A DNA stretch of 64,000 bases from Diphasiastrum complanatum (taxonomy: Eukaryota; Streptophyta; Lycopodiopsida; Lycopodiales; Lycopodiaceae), in assembly GCA_029204225.1 (NCBI GenBank), contig CM055106.1:46237180-46301179 (forward strand). The letters run 5' to 3'. The notes beneath the pieces were generated by a model, which ran no database searches, was not told the DNA's origin, and worked only from the letters and a program-made list of their open reading frames with translations. Below, piece after piece: positions 35,586 through 47,837 of the stretch. The translations under genes were made by a program, and so were the position numbers. Every line of letters starts with the position of its first letter. The stretch's first letter is position 1.

Positions 35586-36370
35586 GAACAGTCGTGGGTC
35601 TGGGCCCATCGATGGTGAGTGGAGTTGTTGGGACAAACTTATGCATTTGAACATTTGTATGTCGATGCCTATCGATGGAGAATGGAGCTGCTATGACAGA
35701 CTCCTGCATTGGCTGCCGTGGAGTGTAGCTGGTTGTGAATTGATGGTGCATGCCACATGATGATAAGTAGTTCGCCATTTCATTTGATAGGTACTCTCCC
35801 CCTAGATCAAACCGCAGGGCCTTGATTCTCTGACCAGTTTGATTTTGAATTCTTTGAAGCAATTAAATGCTCCTGACTTGTTCTTTATGACCATAATTCT
35901 GGTGAATGTGATAAAATATAGAGCTTGACCCAAGGAGGGTACGCTAATGGGACCACATAAGTCACTGTGAATTAGTGACAGAATGGACTTCGCTCTTCTG
36001 GCTTGTCCTCTTGAAAATTTTATTCTAGGTTGTTTCCCTAGTTGACAATTTTCACAGACAGTCTGATTAGCTATAGAAACATCATTGATATTCATATCCT
36101 TGACCATTTTGTTATGATGCATATACAAGATTGAACGCATGTTTAAGTGGCCTAGTCTTTGATGCCAAACATGAACATCATAATTACTCACAGAAATTGC
36201 ATAATCGTGACTCAAGATGTATAAATTTTCTTCTCTGTGTGCAGAGAGGATTTCATTGGAGTTCCCATCAAAAATAGTACATCGGCTAGCAGTAAACAAA
36301 GCTCTATAGCCTTGACCAGTGATCTTGCTAATAGATAATAAATTCTTTGTTAATTTGGGTACGTAAAGTA
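35586..36370 (-). pseudogene. Element 4 integrase with internal deletion
   Basis: From about 36299 the frame shows VHVWHQRLGHLNMRSI and CENCQLGKQPRIKF, so the HHCC zinc finger is intact. It continues with SLIHSDLCGPISVPSL (first Asp), a short loss at ITFTRIMV, then ALRFDLGGEYLSNEM (second Asp) and HHQFTTSYTPRQ. The catalytic Glu region is deleted and replaced by the Gln/Pro/Thr-rich linker that precedes RT. Confidence 0.85.
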
Positions 36371-37470
36371 CATCATTTAGCTATCTAGTGATGTCGTCAA
36401 GGAACTGGAGTCGGACGATGCCTTGGCCTTCGACTTTGTGGGAGCTTGAGTCGCCAAAGAAAATGTACTTTGAGCCCGTTGCTGTGAGAGTAGAGAAAAG
36501 GTTCTTACATGGTGTCATGTGTTGTGAAGCACTTGAATCAAGATACCATTGACATGCATCTCTACTTGGTTGGTCTTCCATCATCAGCGCCTTGTCATCC
36601 TCTTGGGAATCTTTGACAATGTCAGAACCTCCGTCTTGGTGCTGTTGCATCTTCTTCCTCGGTTCATTGTGCTTGAGAATGCGACAATCCTTAATGTTGT
36701 GGTTTTATCTTTTGCAATATTTGCAAAAGATTTTGGTCTTGGATGGTTGTTGTTGTCTGTGCTGTTGTTGCGTTGAATCTGGCTGCTCTGCCTTTGTCTT
36801 CTTGTCCTTGAAATTCTTCTTCTTGGACTGATGCTTATTAGAGTACAATGCCATTGACTTGATACTCGTTCTGGATAAGCTTTTTCTCCTGACTTCTTCT
36901 TGCAAAAGACTTGCTATCAGCTTCTGGAGAGACAGCGCAGAAGTATTGCTCAAAAGCAACACTATCGTAGGAGGATGGAAGACTGGCAAGAAGAGACGTC
37001 GTTGAGTCTTCTTCTGATATAGGGGAATCTATTGCTGCAAGTTGATTCAGCAACTATTTGAACTCCTTTAGAAAATCACTGATTGAGGTGCCTTCACTCA
37101 TTTTGAGTGTAAGTACCTTCTTCTTCATAAAGAGACGAGTCGATACATTTGAAGTCTCATAGATACTTGTTAGGATATCCAACACTTCTTTGGAGGTGGT
37201 GCTATTTGATACATGAGCAATCTGAGTGTCTTTCAGATTCAAGGATACAATGGCAAGTGCTTTGTCATCTTTTGCTTCCCATGCTGGAAGCAGTTCGGGT
37301 TTTGCCAGTTTGGCTATTGAACCGTTTATGTATCCCCAAATTTCCTTCTCGATTAAGATCATCCTCATCTTGAATTTCCACATGTGAAAGTCATCTCCGT
37401 TGAATTTGTTGATCAAGTGGATCTCTGAGGTTAAGCCTTCCATTGTAATCGAGTAGTAGAGATAGAACAC
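36371..37470 (-). pseudogene. Element 4 gag and protease
   Basis: Gag starts at MEGLTSEIHLINKFNGDDF (37443) and reads FHMWKFKMRMILIEKEIWGY, ALAIVSLNLKDTQIAHVS and LTLKMSEGTSISDFL, then breaks near 37054. A knuckle CKYCKR*NHNIKDC with one stop follows at about 36700. Protease reads WYLDSSASQHMTPC, with Ser in place of the Gly of DSG, then LNDVLYVPKLTKNLLSISK. It is related to, but distinct from, element 5. Confidence 0.85.
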
Positions 37471-37568
37471 AAACAGAATGAACTAGCTCTATAGAACAAG
37501 AACGTATTAAATTCTATTATGAATCCTAAACTCTAATAATCCAATAAACCAGTGCTCTGATACCAATT

Positions 37569-38288
37569 TGTTGGCTTATATGTTGATGCCAACTGGTAAT
37601 TGCACTGATAAGCGCGTGATCCTACTTACAGACTCAAATAAATTGCTAAAGTTCTGAATATCTCTCTCTATATATACAATCACTAACTTTGAGGAGTCAG
37701 CTACTAGAAGACTCGTTCTGGTCGTTTGATCTCTGTTGGATCCACATGCATTTTGCTCATCATTCACTCATTTACATATATATAACAACTGGAAGGTCTT
37801 GCATTATTCTATCTTTGCATTTACAAGATCTCTTAACAGCTGATTAACTGACTAATTAAAACAGTTATTATTGGAGCATGAAGGCATAGATAGTCTATAC
37901 TTGGGATCCCTTGTAAATCTGCAAACGGTCGCCTGTGTGAAATCCCATGTAAAAATGCAGTGTCTCATTGATCGCTTTTGTCGCATTTTATGCGAAGTAG
38001 TGTCGCATTTCTGGAAGTGCCTAAAATGGCCTAAAAACTAAGTTAGCACAAGTGTCACAAAACACTTAGTTGCTCAAGATGGCCCGAAGGTGGAAAGGCG
38101 ACAGTGTCGGGTGTCGGATTTTTCGCTTGTCAGAAATTACGAAGAAAAATGCAGACTGCTGCGACAAACAGTTCAAATATGTAGACTGTTGAAACAGTTC
38201 ATTTTTTGCAGGTTTCATTTGAGAGAGTAAAATTGAGAGAAGGAAGGAGGGCAGTTAGGAAGAGTAGGAGTAAGATTAAACTCCAACA
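37569..38288 (-). repeat. Element 4 5' LTR
   Basis: It runs TGTTGGCTTATATG...CTCCAACA on the + strand (720 bases), with canonical TG...CA ends. The primer-binding site (TGGTATCAGAGC on the minus strand) is three bases inside. It shares blocks with the LTRs of element 5. Confidence 0.85.
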
Positions 38289-38603
38289 ATGAGAACTATA
38301 CCTATCGAGAATTTGAGAATGGAGATTGTTCATGTTAGCAGATTGAAGAAATGTTTGCACGATGGCGATAGCCTGGTGGAAGGTCTAGTGTCTCTAGAGG
38401 AGAAAGACACCACATGTTATGGGCCAGAAAGAATCCTAGATAGAAGGGAGCGATGATTGTGAAATCGTCTCCTTCAAGAGTATCTAGTAACCTGGAATGG
38501 GCATCCGTTGTCAGATTCTACCTGGGAGACGCGACAGGCATTGCAGAAGTCTTATCCAGAGTTTATCATCGAGGACCGATGACTTACCAGGGGAGGGAAG
38601 AAT
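38289..38603 (+). pseudogene. Chromovirus integrase tail with chromodomain
   Basis: The frame reads RMEIVHVSRLKKCLHDGD, a Gypsy integrase C-terminus, then PERILDRRER, RLLQEYLVTWNGHPLSDSTW and ETRQALQKSYPEF, the three-strand plus helix pattern of a chromodomain. Two stops lie at about 38453-38461 and one at about 38579. In intact elements this domain steers integration toward heterochromatin. It ends just before the LTR at 38604. Confidence 0.85.
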
Positions 38604-39090
38604 TGTTAGAGCCCAATTATGGCTCTATCATGATCTCGGCATGGCCGGTTACCAAAGGGCCAGAGGCCTAGTATTGGCAAGGGTCGATGACCGACGAGGA
38701 CATTTGTCCCAGGTTGGGACTGGTGCGTCACGAGCAGTGATTCGGTGTGGCCACCTAACAAGCTGCCAAAGATGCAGTGTGTCTTGACCGTCAGGACCCT
38801 AGCCATCACTGACGAGATGCTAGCCGACAAGTAGTCAGGGTGACCAAGAGGGTCACAGGTCTTTGGTGGGGTATGGGGGGGGGGGAGCACGGTGGTACCC
38901 TATGAGTCACCAGGTCACAGGGGCCAAGCATGCCAAGTGGACTGATCACCCACAGGTGGATGCCATGTGCCAGTTGATGAGAATGGCAGGTAGAAGGACT
39001 CAAGGAGGGGGTGCATATGGTTGGGAGGTTCATTCTACACACCAGCCTTCTAGGATTCATGAGCTTGGAGAGACTTGCTTGTGACAGGCT
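38604..39090 (+). repeat. Chromovirus LTR copy 2 (3' LTR)
   Basis: TGTTAGAGCCCAATTATGG begins right after the chromodomain frame. About 360 bases match 35226-35585; the remainder to about 39090 has no partner, so the 3' end is approximate. An 11-G run at 38875-38885 is absent from copy 1. Confidence 0.7.
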
Positions 39091-40060
39091 TAATAGAGCC
39101 AAGGTCTTTCAACCAATCAATTTGATAATTATATAATTCATAGTAAATCTCTCACCCTTGGACATTTACCAAAATTTGTTTGATCTCTCCAATTGGGGAC
39201 TCAACAAGTTTCGATTTTGTTTTGTAGGTCATCTTTGCAATGCCTAATGCATGCAATGTTTCTTAATTAATAATATCGACACTTGATTTTAAATCAACTG
39301 GTACTTTAGTGAGCAACCATCCATTAATTTAAATGTCTATTTTGAATGCTTCTTTGTCTTTTATGTAATATTGGATATTTCAAAAAAAAATAGCTTTGTT
39401 TTTTTTTCTTTTACAATGACATTGAAAGCATTATTTTATGTACTAACAAATGTTGGAATGTTATAATGATTTTAGAGATCCAATATCACATACTTGAAGT
39501 TAGCTATTTCTTGGTACTAAGTCAATATATCTTGAATCTATTTCCACTCTCTATAACCTATGAGAGCTCTAAGAATTTTTTGAACACGTTGAGTACTATA
39601 GAAGATTTATTGCTAATTATGTCATCCTAACTAGATTTATCTTGAGCACACTCTATAGAAATTTTTGAATATAAACTAAGATTTTTGTTTGACTATTTAT
39701 GTATAAAATGTTTAAAAAAAAAAAAACATGACACTGGATACTACACATATTTTGGATATAGATTTTGTTGAATTTGACTATTGATAAAGTTGTCCATTCA
39801 AACTTCGCTTGTAGTATGTCTTTGACAATTAGCATGTGAGCTCATGGAGACCATATCATGCAAAGTATTGTCTTGAAATGTGCATCTCATAAGCATGTTC
39901 CATCCAAAAGGAAAAGTTGTTAAGAATATCAATATATAAAAAATTTGCTCTAAAGATGGCTTTTTTGTTTAGAAAATTATTGGCTATCTAGGTGAAAATA
40001 TAATTTCTCCATATCTAAAGAGTATGATATCAAATCAATTCTACATCATTTTTGTTGGTG
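39091..40060. other. A/T-rich spacer, no gene seen
   Basis: No coding or RNA feature recognised in this A/T-rich stretch, which contains several T and A runs. Confidence 0.5.
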
Positions 40061-40735
40061 TTTGGTATATGTTCTTTTACGTTTAGGTCGCAACCATGCC
40101 ACAAAACCATTCAACTCCATTATTGGCTCACTGATGTATGCAATGCTCTGCACTCAACCCGATCTTGCATACACAATCAGTTCACTTATCCAGTTCCTAT
40201 CGAATCCAGGGCCCCAGGGCCAACCCACTGGAAAACACTCATGAAGTTCATGAAATATGTCCAAGCAAAAAAACATCTTTGCATCTGTTATGGAGGGAGC
40301 CTGGATTTGTATTCTTATTCAATCAAGGCCCAATCTCATGGAATAGCCAAAAACGGACCTCAGTAGCATTGTCATCAACTGAATCAAAATACATAGTTGT
40401 CACAAATGCTACCAAGGAGGCAATTTGACTGAGGAATCTACTAACAGATATTGACCTTGCTCAGCTATAGCCAACAACCATATATTATGACAATCACAAC
40501 ACAATAGCACTATCTCTAAATATGGGATTTCACTCTCGAAGTAAGCATATTGTAATCAGGTATCACTACCTTAGAGAAAAAGTGCAAGGCAAGGAAGTAT
40601 CACTAGTTTACTGCAAGACAAATTCTATGGCAGCAGATTACTTCACCAAAGCATTATCTAAAGATCATCACATCAAAAACAACAATATTCTAAATCTAAA
40701 GATCGAAGTTTTTCAGGATCCACATTAATGGAGAG
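40061..40735 (+). pseudogene. Element 6: Copia RT tail and RNase H
   Basis: The fragment begins near HATKPFNSIIGSLMYAML, continues TQPDLAYTISSLIQFLSNPG, HWKTLMKFMKYVQAKKHL and, after frameshifts, GPISWNSQKRTSVALSSTES, where the motif is STESKY and the catalytic Glu has become Lys. It ends HSRSKHIVIRYHYLREKVQG, SMAADYFTKALSKDHH. Upstream RT, integrase and gag are missing. It is followed by a short purine tract and an LTR. Confidence 0.85.
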
Positions 40736-41048
40736 TGCTGGATTTTAATGCTCAAGTCCAAATTCATTTGGTAATGAGCATCCTGAAATATGTACATACT
40801 ACAAAAAAAAAAATCTCGAAGTCTGACTCCATCGACTTCATCAACATTTTGACTCCATCGACTCACGCGACATTCAAATCCATCGACTCACTCGACATTC
40901 GACTCCATCAACTTACTCGACTCCAGAGACTTACTCGACTTACTTGACTCCCACATCAGGTTATATCAAGTTCGATACAGGAAAAGTCGATCTATGTATT
41001 GTCAGTCGATTCCAACCTATGTCGCAATCAGAAGGACAACGTTGATAG

Positions 41049-41322
41049 ACTTAGAATTTGCTTCGAACAGGAACACAACTCATGCTACACAGTAACACAA
41101 ACAGAAAACACTCTCCACAGCAAGCTCACATAGCAACTGTATTTCACAAAATGAAATTACACTGTACATATAGTCGTTCACTCAGGCAACCCATGCATGA
41201 CCCAGGTTGTCGTTGGCGGGACGCGTGTCCCGTCGACTTGCCTCGTGGCGAGGCCAACTGATCCTTATCAACTGATAGGACCCACAATACAGTAGCACAA
41301 TGATTCTACTTTAATTCTAACT
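41049..41322 (-). repeat. Element 3 3' LTR
   Basis: It runs from ACTTAGAATTTGC to TTTAATTCTAACT on the + strand. On the element strand the polypurine tract TTTAAGGGAGAG lies directly before it (41323-41334), which fixes its inner edge. Confidence 0.92.
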
Positions 41323-41800
41323 CTCTCCCTTAAAGTAGAGTCTAACTTTTATACAGTCATATACATAGCTTTAAAGTCAACAAACTTTAAGTACAGAAAG
41401 CTTTGATCTAAACTTATCAAACTTTTCTCCAACAAGTGGCTTAGTAAAAATATCAGCCAGTTGTTCTTTTGTGCTACAATGAACAACATGAATTTCACGA
41501 CTCAACAGCCTCTCACGTATAAAGTGATACTGAATCTCAATGTGTTTAGTTCTCGCATGGAACACTGGATTCTTTGCTAGCTGAATGCCACTCTAACTGT
41601 CGCTAATCCTGGAAAGTCATCCATGTCGCTGCTCTCCAATAATCTCTCAAAGCACTTAGGGAGCTTCCTGTCAGGTGAACGGCTTCCTAGTGAAAATGTA
41701 TCCCACGGTACATCCTTCTCCTTGTGTTTGTCACCTGCAATTTCAATCCTTCTTGCACCAAAAGGTTTGTCCCTACCTCTCCAACCTATCTCTTGAGATT
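41323..41800 (-). pseudogene. Element 3 RNase H remnant joined to post-integrase linker
   Basis: On the minus strand the linker ends LLESSDMDDFPG (about 41617) and passes straight into SGIQLAKNPVFHARTKHIE and EQLADIFTKPLVGEKFD (41377-41565), the RNase H C-terminus. In element 2 the same DMDDFP word is followed by about 470 codons of RT and RNase H. A stop lies just upstream of SGIQ. Confidence 0.85.
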
Positions 41801-42850
41801 GAGTAGTAGTATCTTGAGATGTATGAATGGGTCATCATCAGGTAGTATCCTCACTATACCATCTTTCCCACTGGATGTATCTATCTTCTCAGCATCCTCG
41901 TCTTCATACATCTTGGATTCATCAAAGATAAGATCACGGCTTATATGGACTTTGTTTTTCACTGGATCAAAACATCTATAGCCCTTCACACGATCATCAT
42001 ATCCTAGGAATATACACTTGATAGCTTTTACATCAAGTTTACGTCTCTCTTCCTTAGGAACGTGTACAAAGGCCTTACATCCAAAGATTCGCAAGTGGTT
42101 CACCTTTGGCTTCTTCTTCGTGAATGCTTCCTCAGGTGTTATCTTTGGTATGGCAATGGTAGGACTTCTATTTTGAAGATAGATTGCCGTACTGCATGCT
42201 TCTGACCAAAAATCTTTTGGTAGTTTCATCTCAGCTAGCATAGATCTTGCACTTTCCACAATCGTACGATTTTTGTGCTTAGCTACACCATTGAGAGTAG
42301 GAGTATGAGCTTGCGTAAATTGTCTTTTAATCCCACATTGATCACAAAGATCATTGAAGTCATTAGACTTGTACTCACCACTATCTGATCTTAGGACTTT
42401 GATCTTCCTATCTGTCTGATTTTCGACCAATGCTTTGAAGCTCTTGAAGTTGTCAAATGCATCTGATTTCTTCTTCAAGAAGTAGATCCACGTCTTAGAA
42501 GGCTTTACCTAAGGACATGGTCCTCATAGGCCGGCATAAATCTGTGTGGATTAAATCTAGGATGTTCTTTGCTCTTGCAACACCACCTTTGTTGAACTTT
42601 TCTCGATGCTGCTTCCCATATACACATGATTCGCACATCAATTTCAAGTGGTCTTCTATAGTAGGCAATCCTGTTACCATCTCCAATTTCCTCATCAAAC
42701 TGAGACTTCCAAAGTTCAAGTGACCAAGCCTCTTATACCACAACTCAGTTTGCGATGGAATGGACGATACAAGTCCATGTTGCCCCTTGATTGTAGCATT
42801 CAACTTGTACAATTTTGTATTGGGCTCCCTTACTCCATCCGCAATAACTT
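41786..42850 (-). pseudogene. Element 3 integrase with lost catalytic Glu
   Basis: The pre-integrase finger reads LWYKRLGHLNFGSL and CESCVYGKQHREKF; the first zinc-binding His is Tyr. The first catalytic Asp is in LIHTDLCRP. After a frameshift near 42490 the second is in LRSDSGEYKSND. The third catalytic residue should sit in NGVAERKNRT, but the sequence is NGVAKHKNRT, so Glu is Lys. The C-terminus VHVPKEERRKLDVKA, CIFLGYDDRVKGYRC is well kept. Confidence 0.88.
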
Positions 42851-42857
42851 TGAACTT

Positions 42858-43436
42858 TTAGTTCACATCCTTCACAAAGCAACGATCATGGGCGAATTCT
42901 ACTTTCAACTTTTGATCGGTAATGACTCCAACAGAAAGTAGATTTTTTTTCAAACCTGGTACGTAAAGTACCTCCCTGATCATCCTGATTTTGCCATTAG
43001 GTAGTTGAATTGAAACAGTGCCTATCCCCTTGATCTTGCATACCTCACCATTTGCTTGTAAAATGAACATTCCATTATCCAACACTTTCAAGCTACTGAA
43101 CCAATTCTTGTTACCTGTCATGTGTCTTGTGGCTCCCGAGTCAATATACCACGCTTGATCATCTTGATTAGATGACAATGCAGATATGAAGATGCTAGAG
43201 TCTTCAATCTCACCCTCATCGACAAGGTTACCTGCTTGTTTTGGTTTTCCCTTGCCTTGTTCCGCCAGGAATTTGCGACATTCACTCTTCCAATGGCCCT
43301 TTTTACCACAATGGAAGCACTTGTCTTTCTTCTTAGTCTTACTGGAAGATCCTTCATCCTCCTAAGACTTGGCAAATTGCTGCTTAGACTTCTTCTTGCC
43401 CTTGCCCTTGCCTTGTTTTTGGCGTGTCGCAAGTGC
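42858..43436 (-). pseudogene. Element 3 zinc knuckle and protease
   Basis: The nucleocapsid knuckle CFHCGKKGHWKSEC, split here by a one-base frame change, lies at about 43290-43330. It is followed by the protease site AWYIDSGATRHMTGNKN and by IREVLYVPGLKKNLLSV, ending at 42858. The protease motif is intact. Confidence 0.85.
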
Positions 43437-44075
43437 CTAATCGTCAGTATTTTGATGTCTAGCTTTCACCATTTCTCGCCGTTGCTCTTCCTGCATCAAG
43501 ATTCCTGTGAGCTCGTCAAAGGTTGGCAATCTTTCTCTTGATGCTATTCCACTCACAAACATCTGATAGGATTCTGCAATGCCACACACTGCATTGTGCA
43601 CCAGCTCCACATCACGTATGCGCTCACCAATAGAATGCAGTTCATCCCTCATTGTCTTGATTTTGGTCATGTACGTCTGAATGTGCTCTCCTTGCTCCAT
43701 GCGGGCACTATTCAGCTTTGACTTCAGAAACATGATTCTTGACAGATTTGATGTCTCGAACTGCTCCTTTAGCACATCCCATGCGTGTCTGGGTGTAACA
43801 GCATCACAAATGTGGGTAATGATGTGATCCTTCACTGACAAGTTAATGAAGGTTAAAGCTTTGCTCATCTTTTTGTCGAACACTTTGATATCCGCTTCAT
43901 TTGGCAGCCTTCTCTCATCACCTGTGACGACTTCCCACACGTCCTTCTCCATCAGTATGTTTTTCATTTTGAATCTCCACACTACATAGTTGGAAATCCC
44001 GTCCAATTTGCTACTTTCACTCAAAATGGACTCTCCCATGTTTGCCATCGCAAAACTACTTGAAACTTCTGCCAT
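43437..44075 (-). CDS. Element 3 gag, open for 212 codons
   Basis: The frame from ATG 44075 reads YVVWRFKMKNILMEKDVWE, ALTFINLSVKDHIITHICD, HAWDVLKEQFETSN, MEQGEHIQTYMTKIKTMRDE and ERLPTFDELTGILMQEEQ. It is a UBN2-type Copia capsid without internal stops, close to the element 2 gag. It stops at a TAG where element 2 reads a sense codon, 30 codons before the knuckle. Confidence 0.88.
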   Translation of the reverse strand: MAEVSSSFAMANMGESILSESSKLDGISNYVVWRFKMKNILMEKDVWEVVTGDERRLPNEADIKVFDKKMSKALTFINLSVKDHIITHICDAVTPRHAWDVLKEQFETSNLSRIMFLKSKLNSARMEQGEHIQTYMTKIKTMRDELHSIGERIRDVELVHNAVCGIAESYQMFVSGIASRERLPTFDELTGILMQEEQRREMVKARHQNTDD

Positions 44076-45364
44076 AGGCTAAAAACAGTATGTCGAGGCC
44101 AACAATGATGTCAGAAGTTGAAAATAATGGCCTGCACTTTTTTCCTTACCAGGCCACTCGTCGCTTTTCCACCAATTTGAAAGCCAAATCGGCGTCACCT
44201 TCCGAAATGCACTCAGTCATCAACTCCCAACTACATGTCCAGTGGAATGGTGAAATCACTTCTGGCGCACTCCGAACACTTTCTCTGCTGCAATCACTCT
44301 GTTTTGTTGTACCGTACTTGCAAGTATAGTCCGAATGCCCTTCGTTCGGAGGTTACAGCCTTTCGTTTGGGTCAAAACGGGCAAAGGACCCAAAAATAAA
44401 AATGTTCTTTGTTTTTGAACTATTTCTTCACCTTGAAGAAACTTCACTCTTTACTTGTGAAGGGACCCAACTCCAATTTTAGTATGAAAATTTTTAATGA
44501 AGTTGAAGGCCAAATGCACTTCACTTCTTCAGGGCCCTCTTCAACAATCCTTCAGACTCCATCCAATGGTTGATTCTGATCCAACTGTGGATATCCCTTT
44601 TGGGTAGCATAATCTGAGTCGTTGATCTTGTAAGTTTTCTATCCAAGGTTCTGAGCACTTTTGTGCACCAATGGAGAGTCTTGTAGACGCTGTCCACTCC
44701 AAAACACTATGGTTTCACCTTGGTTCCACGCACAAACTGACTCACGACTTCCCTACTCGTGGCCACCTATTATGTCTCTTCCCAGCTATGGCTTCCCTCA
44801 CAAATCCTTGACCATCTCTCTCTCTCTCTCTGGGTCGTGGCTGTCCACGGCCTCCTCTGTCTGACTCGCACTGCTAGGGAGCCCTCCTCTTTGTTTTTAC
44901 AGCTTGGAAAACAGTTCAGAATAGAGAGAAAACTTTGCTTTTCTGCTTCCAAACCCTAGGCCAATGTTTTTCTCACCACTTTGATCTTGGCTTGCTTTTC
45001 ACAGCCCTCTGGCTGGCCCAAATCAACTGCTTTGAGGTCGCCCTACCACTGGAAAGTTGATGCTTCAATCCGTTTGTCAAACAGTGTCCGATTGAATGCA
45101 CATTGACTGCAAACACCAAATAGCATGTTTCGAAATTTTAAAATTCTGTTTGTTGAGGTTTTGATTCAGCCGACAACCCTTGTCTCTGAATCCTCACACA
45201 GTCTCAAGCTCACCAAGCTTCTGTGTGCTAAACTCTCTGCATCAGTGTTTCTCCTTCCGTCTTCAACCCGCCGTAAACCCCAAACTCTTAGAAGACAGTT
45301 CTCTCGAAGCTCTCTTCAACGATGATGTTGTACTGTGTACACTCCTTGTACGGCTCTGATACCA
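44076..45364 (-). other. Element 3 leader and primer-binding site
   Basis: About 1.3 kb without a gene, matching the element 2 leader. The primer-binding site TGGTATCAGAGCC (minus strand) lies at 45352-45364, touching the LTR. A short CT run lies at 44818-44832. Confidence 0.8.
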
Positions 45365-45638
45365 ACTTAGAATTTGCTTCGAACAAGAACACAGATCATG
45401 CTACACAGTAACACAGACAAAAAACACTCTCTACATCAAGCTCACATAGCAACTGTATATCACAAAATGAAATTAAACTGTACATATAGTTGTTCACTTA
45501 GGCAACCCATGCATGACCCAGGTTGCCGTTGGCGGGACACGTGTCCCGTCAACTTGCCTCGTGGCGAGGCCAACTGATCCTTATCAACTGATAGGACCCA
45601 CAATACAATAGCACAGTGATTCTACTTTAATTCTAACT
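45365..45638 (-). repeat. Element 3 5' LTR
   Basis: Same ends and length as the copy at 41049-41322; followed by the GATAG duplication. It carries the promoter of the element, but no TATA box was assigned with confidence. Confidence 0.92.
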
Positions 45639-46367
45639 GATAGTCCACCAACTTGTGCATAGATTTTACTATTGACAACGATGGCTATCTATTATAGGAC
45701 GACTCTAGTAAACTAAGAAAGTTAAACTTGTACTCTCAAGTACCAATCACTGAACTGCAATCATCAACAATCTAGAATAAAGTCTGCACTCAATGATCAT
45801 TCAGATTTCAATTCGTTTCCTTCTAGTCTGATGGTATTCTCCCAGACAAAAGCAAGAATCCATCTAGTAACGGTCAAGCGTCTGAAGCTCTACAATTTTG
45901 CGCATTACAGACCAATGCATTGCTTCATGCTCATGTACTCTAATTTTGATTAATCAAAGAGTGCAATTTTGTCCACACAATTGTTTTGTTCATTTGTACA
46001 TTATTACAACACATTATTATAGACTGTATACATCTTGATTCTTGTTGTTACGCTGACACACTTCCAATCCACAACTATCCGTTGTTAGTTTCCGTTGCTA
46101 GTATCTGCTTCCAGATTTTGATTTCGGATGCCCATCTTTGAATCAATTCTAATTCAGCTTTAGATACTAATTTTTCCAACACCTATGGAGCAAAACAATA
46201 ATTTAAAAAGTCCTTCAAAAGATTGTCAAGAAGATGTTGGCGATAGTGCCACAAAAAAAAGGGAGAATGTTGACGAGGATATTGTAGATGTCACAATATC
46301 TTTTCATATTGACATGCTATTTGTGACTATGATTGATTGGTGGTCTCGGGTCGCACCATAGTCCTAT

Positions 46368-47650
<1,283 letters not shown>

Positions 47651-47837
47651 GATGTGGTATCAGAACTGATAATTTGCATCCATCGCATCCCACACATGAG
47701 GCATCAGCCCCCAACAAAGTGGTATCAGAGCCACAGATTTATTGGATTACTAGAGTCTAGGAATTATAATAGAACTTAACACGTTTTCGTTCTATAGAGC
47801 TAATTCATTTAGTTTGTGTTTTATCTCTGCTACTTGA

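Larger units (their letters stand above)
35586..38288 (-). mobile_element. Copia element 4: 5' LTR, gag, protease and part of integrase
   Basis: This minus-strand element has its 5' LTR at 37569-38288 and a primer-binding site at 37554-37565, then gag, protease and integrase. RT, RNase H and 3' LTR are missing. An internal deletion also joins TSYTPRQ to PMQESVIAA; in element 5 these words are about 140 codons apart. It sits inside a chromovirus, directly before the remains of its integrase C-terminus. Confidence 0.85.
41049..45638 (-). mobile_element. Copia element 3: RT-less member of the AG...GT family
   Basis: Two 274-base LTRs, 5-base target duplications GATAG (41044-41048 and 45639-45643), a primer-binding site and a polypurine tract define all borders. 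Inside, on the minus strand, are gag, protease and integrase, but the linker after integrase is joined to the last 60 codons of RNase H, so RT is gone. The two LTRs differ at about 16 of 274 positions by my reading. The ends are AGTT...AAGT on the element strand. Confidence 0.92.
40736..46181 (+). repeat. Element 6 3' LTR, split by element 3
   Basis: The LTR begins TGCTGGATTTTAATGC at 40736, directly after GAGAG, and is interrupted at 41048. After element 3 and the GATAG target duplication it continues at 45644 and ends ...TTTTTCCAACA at 46181, giving paired TGCTGGA/TCCAACA ends and a total of about 850 bases. The right end is an inference, as the 5' LTR is not in the window. A clustered short repeat built of TCGACTC and CTCGACATT words fills 40830-40950. 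Confidence 0.5.

Noticed and set aside
40830-40950. Repeats considered as a CRISPR-like array
   Set aside because: The units are irregular, short and without spacers, and they lie in a plant retrotransposon LTR.
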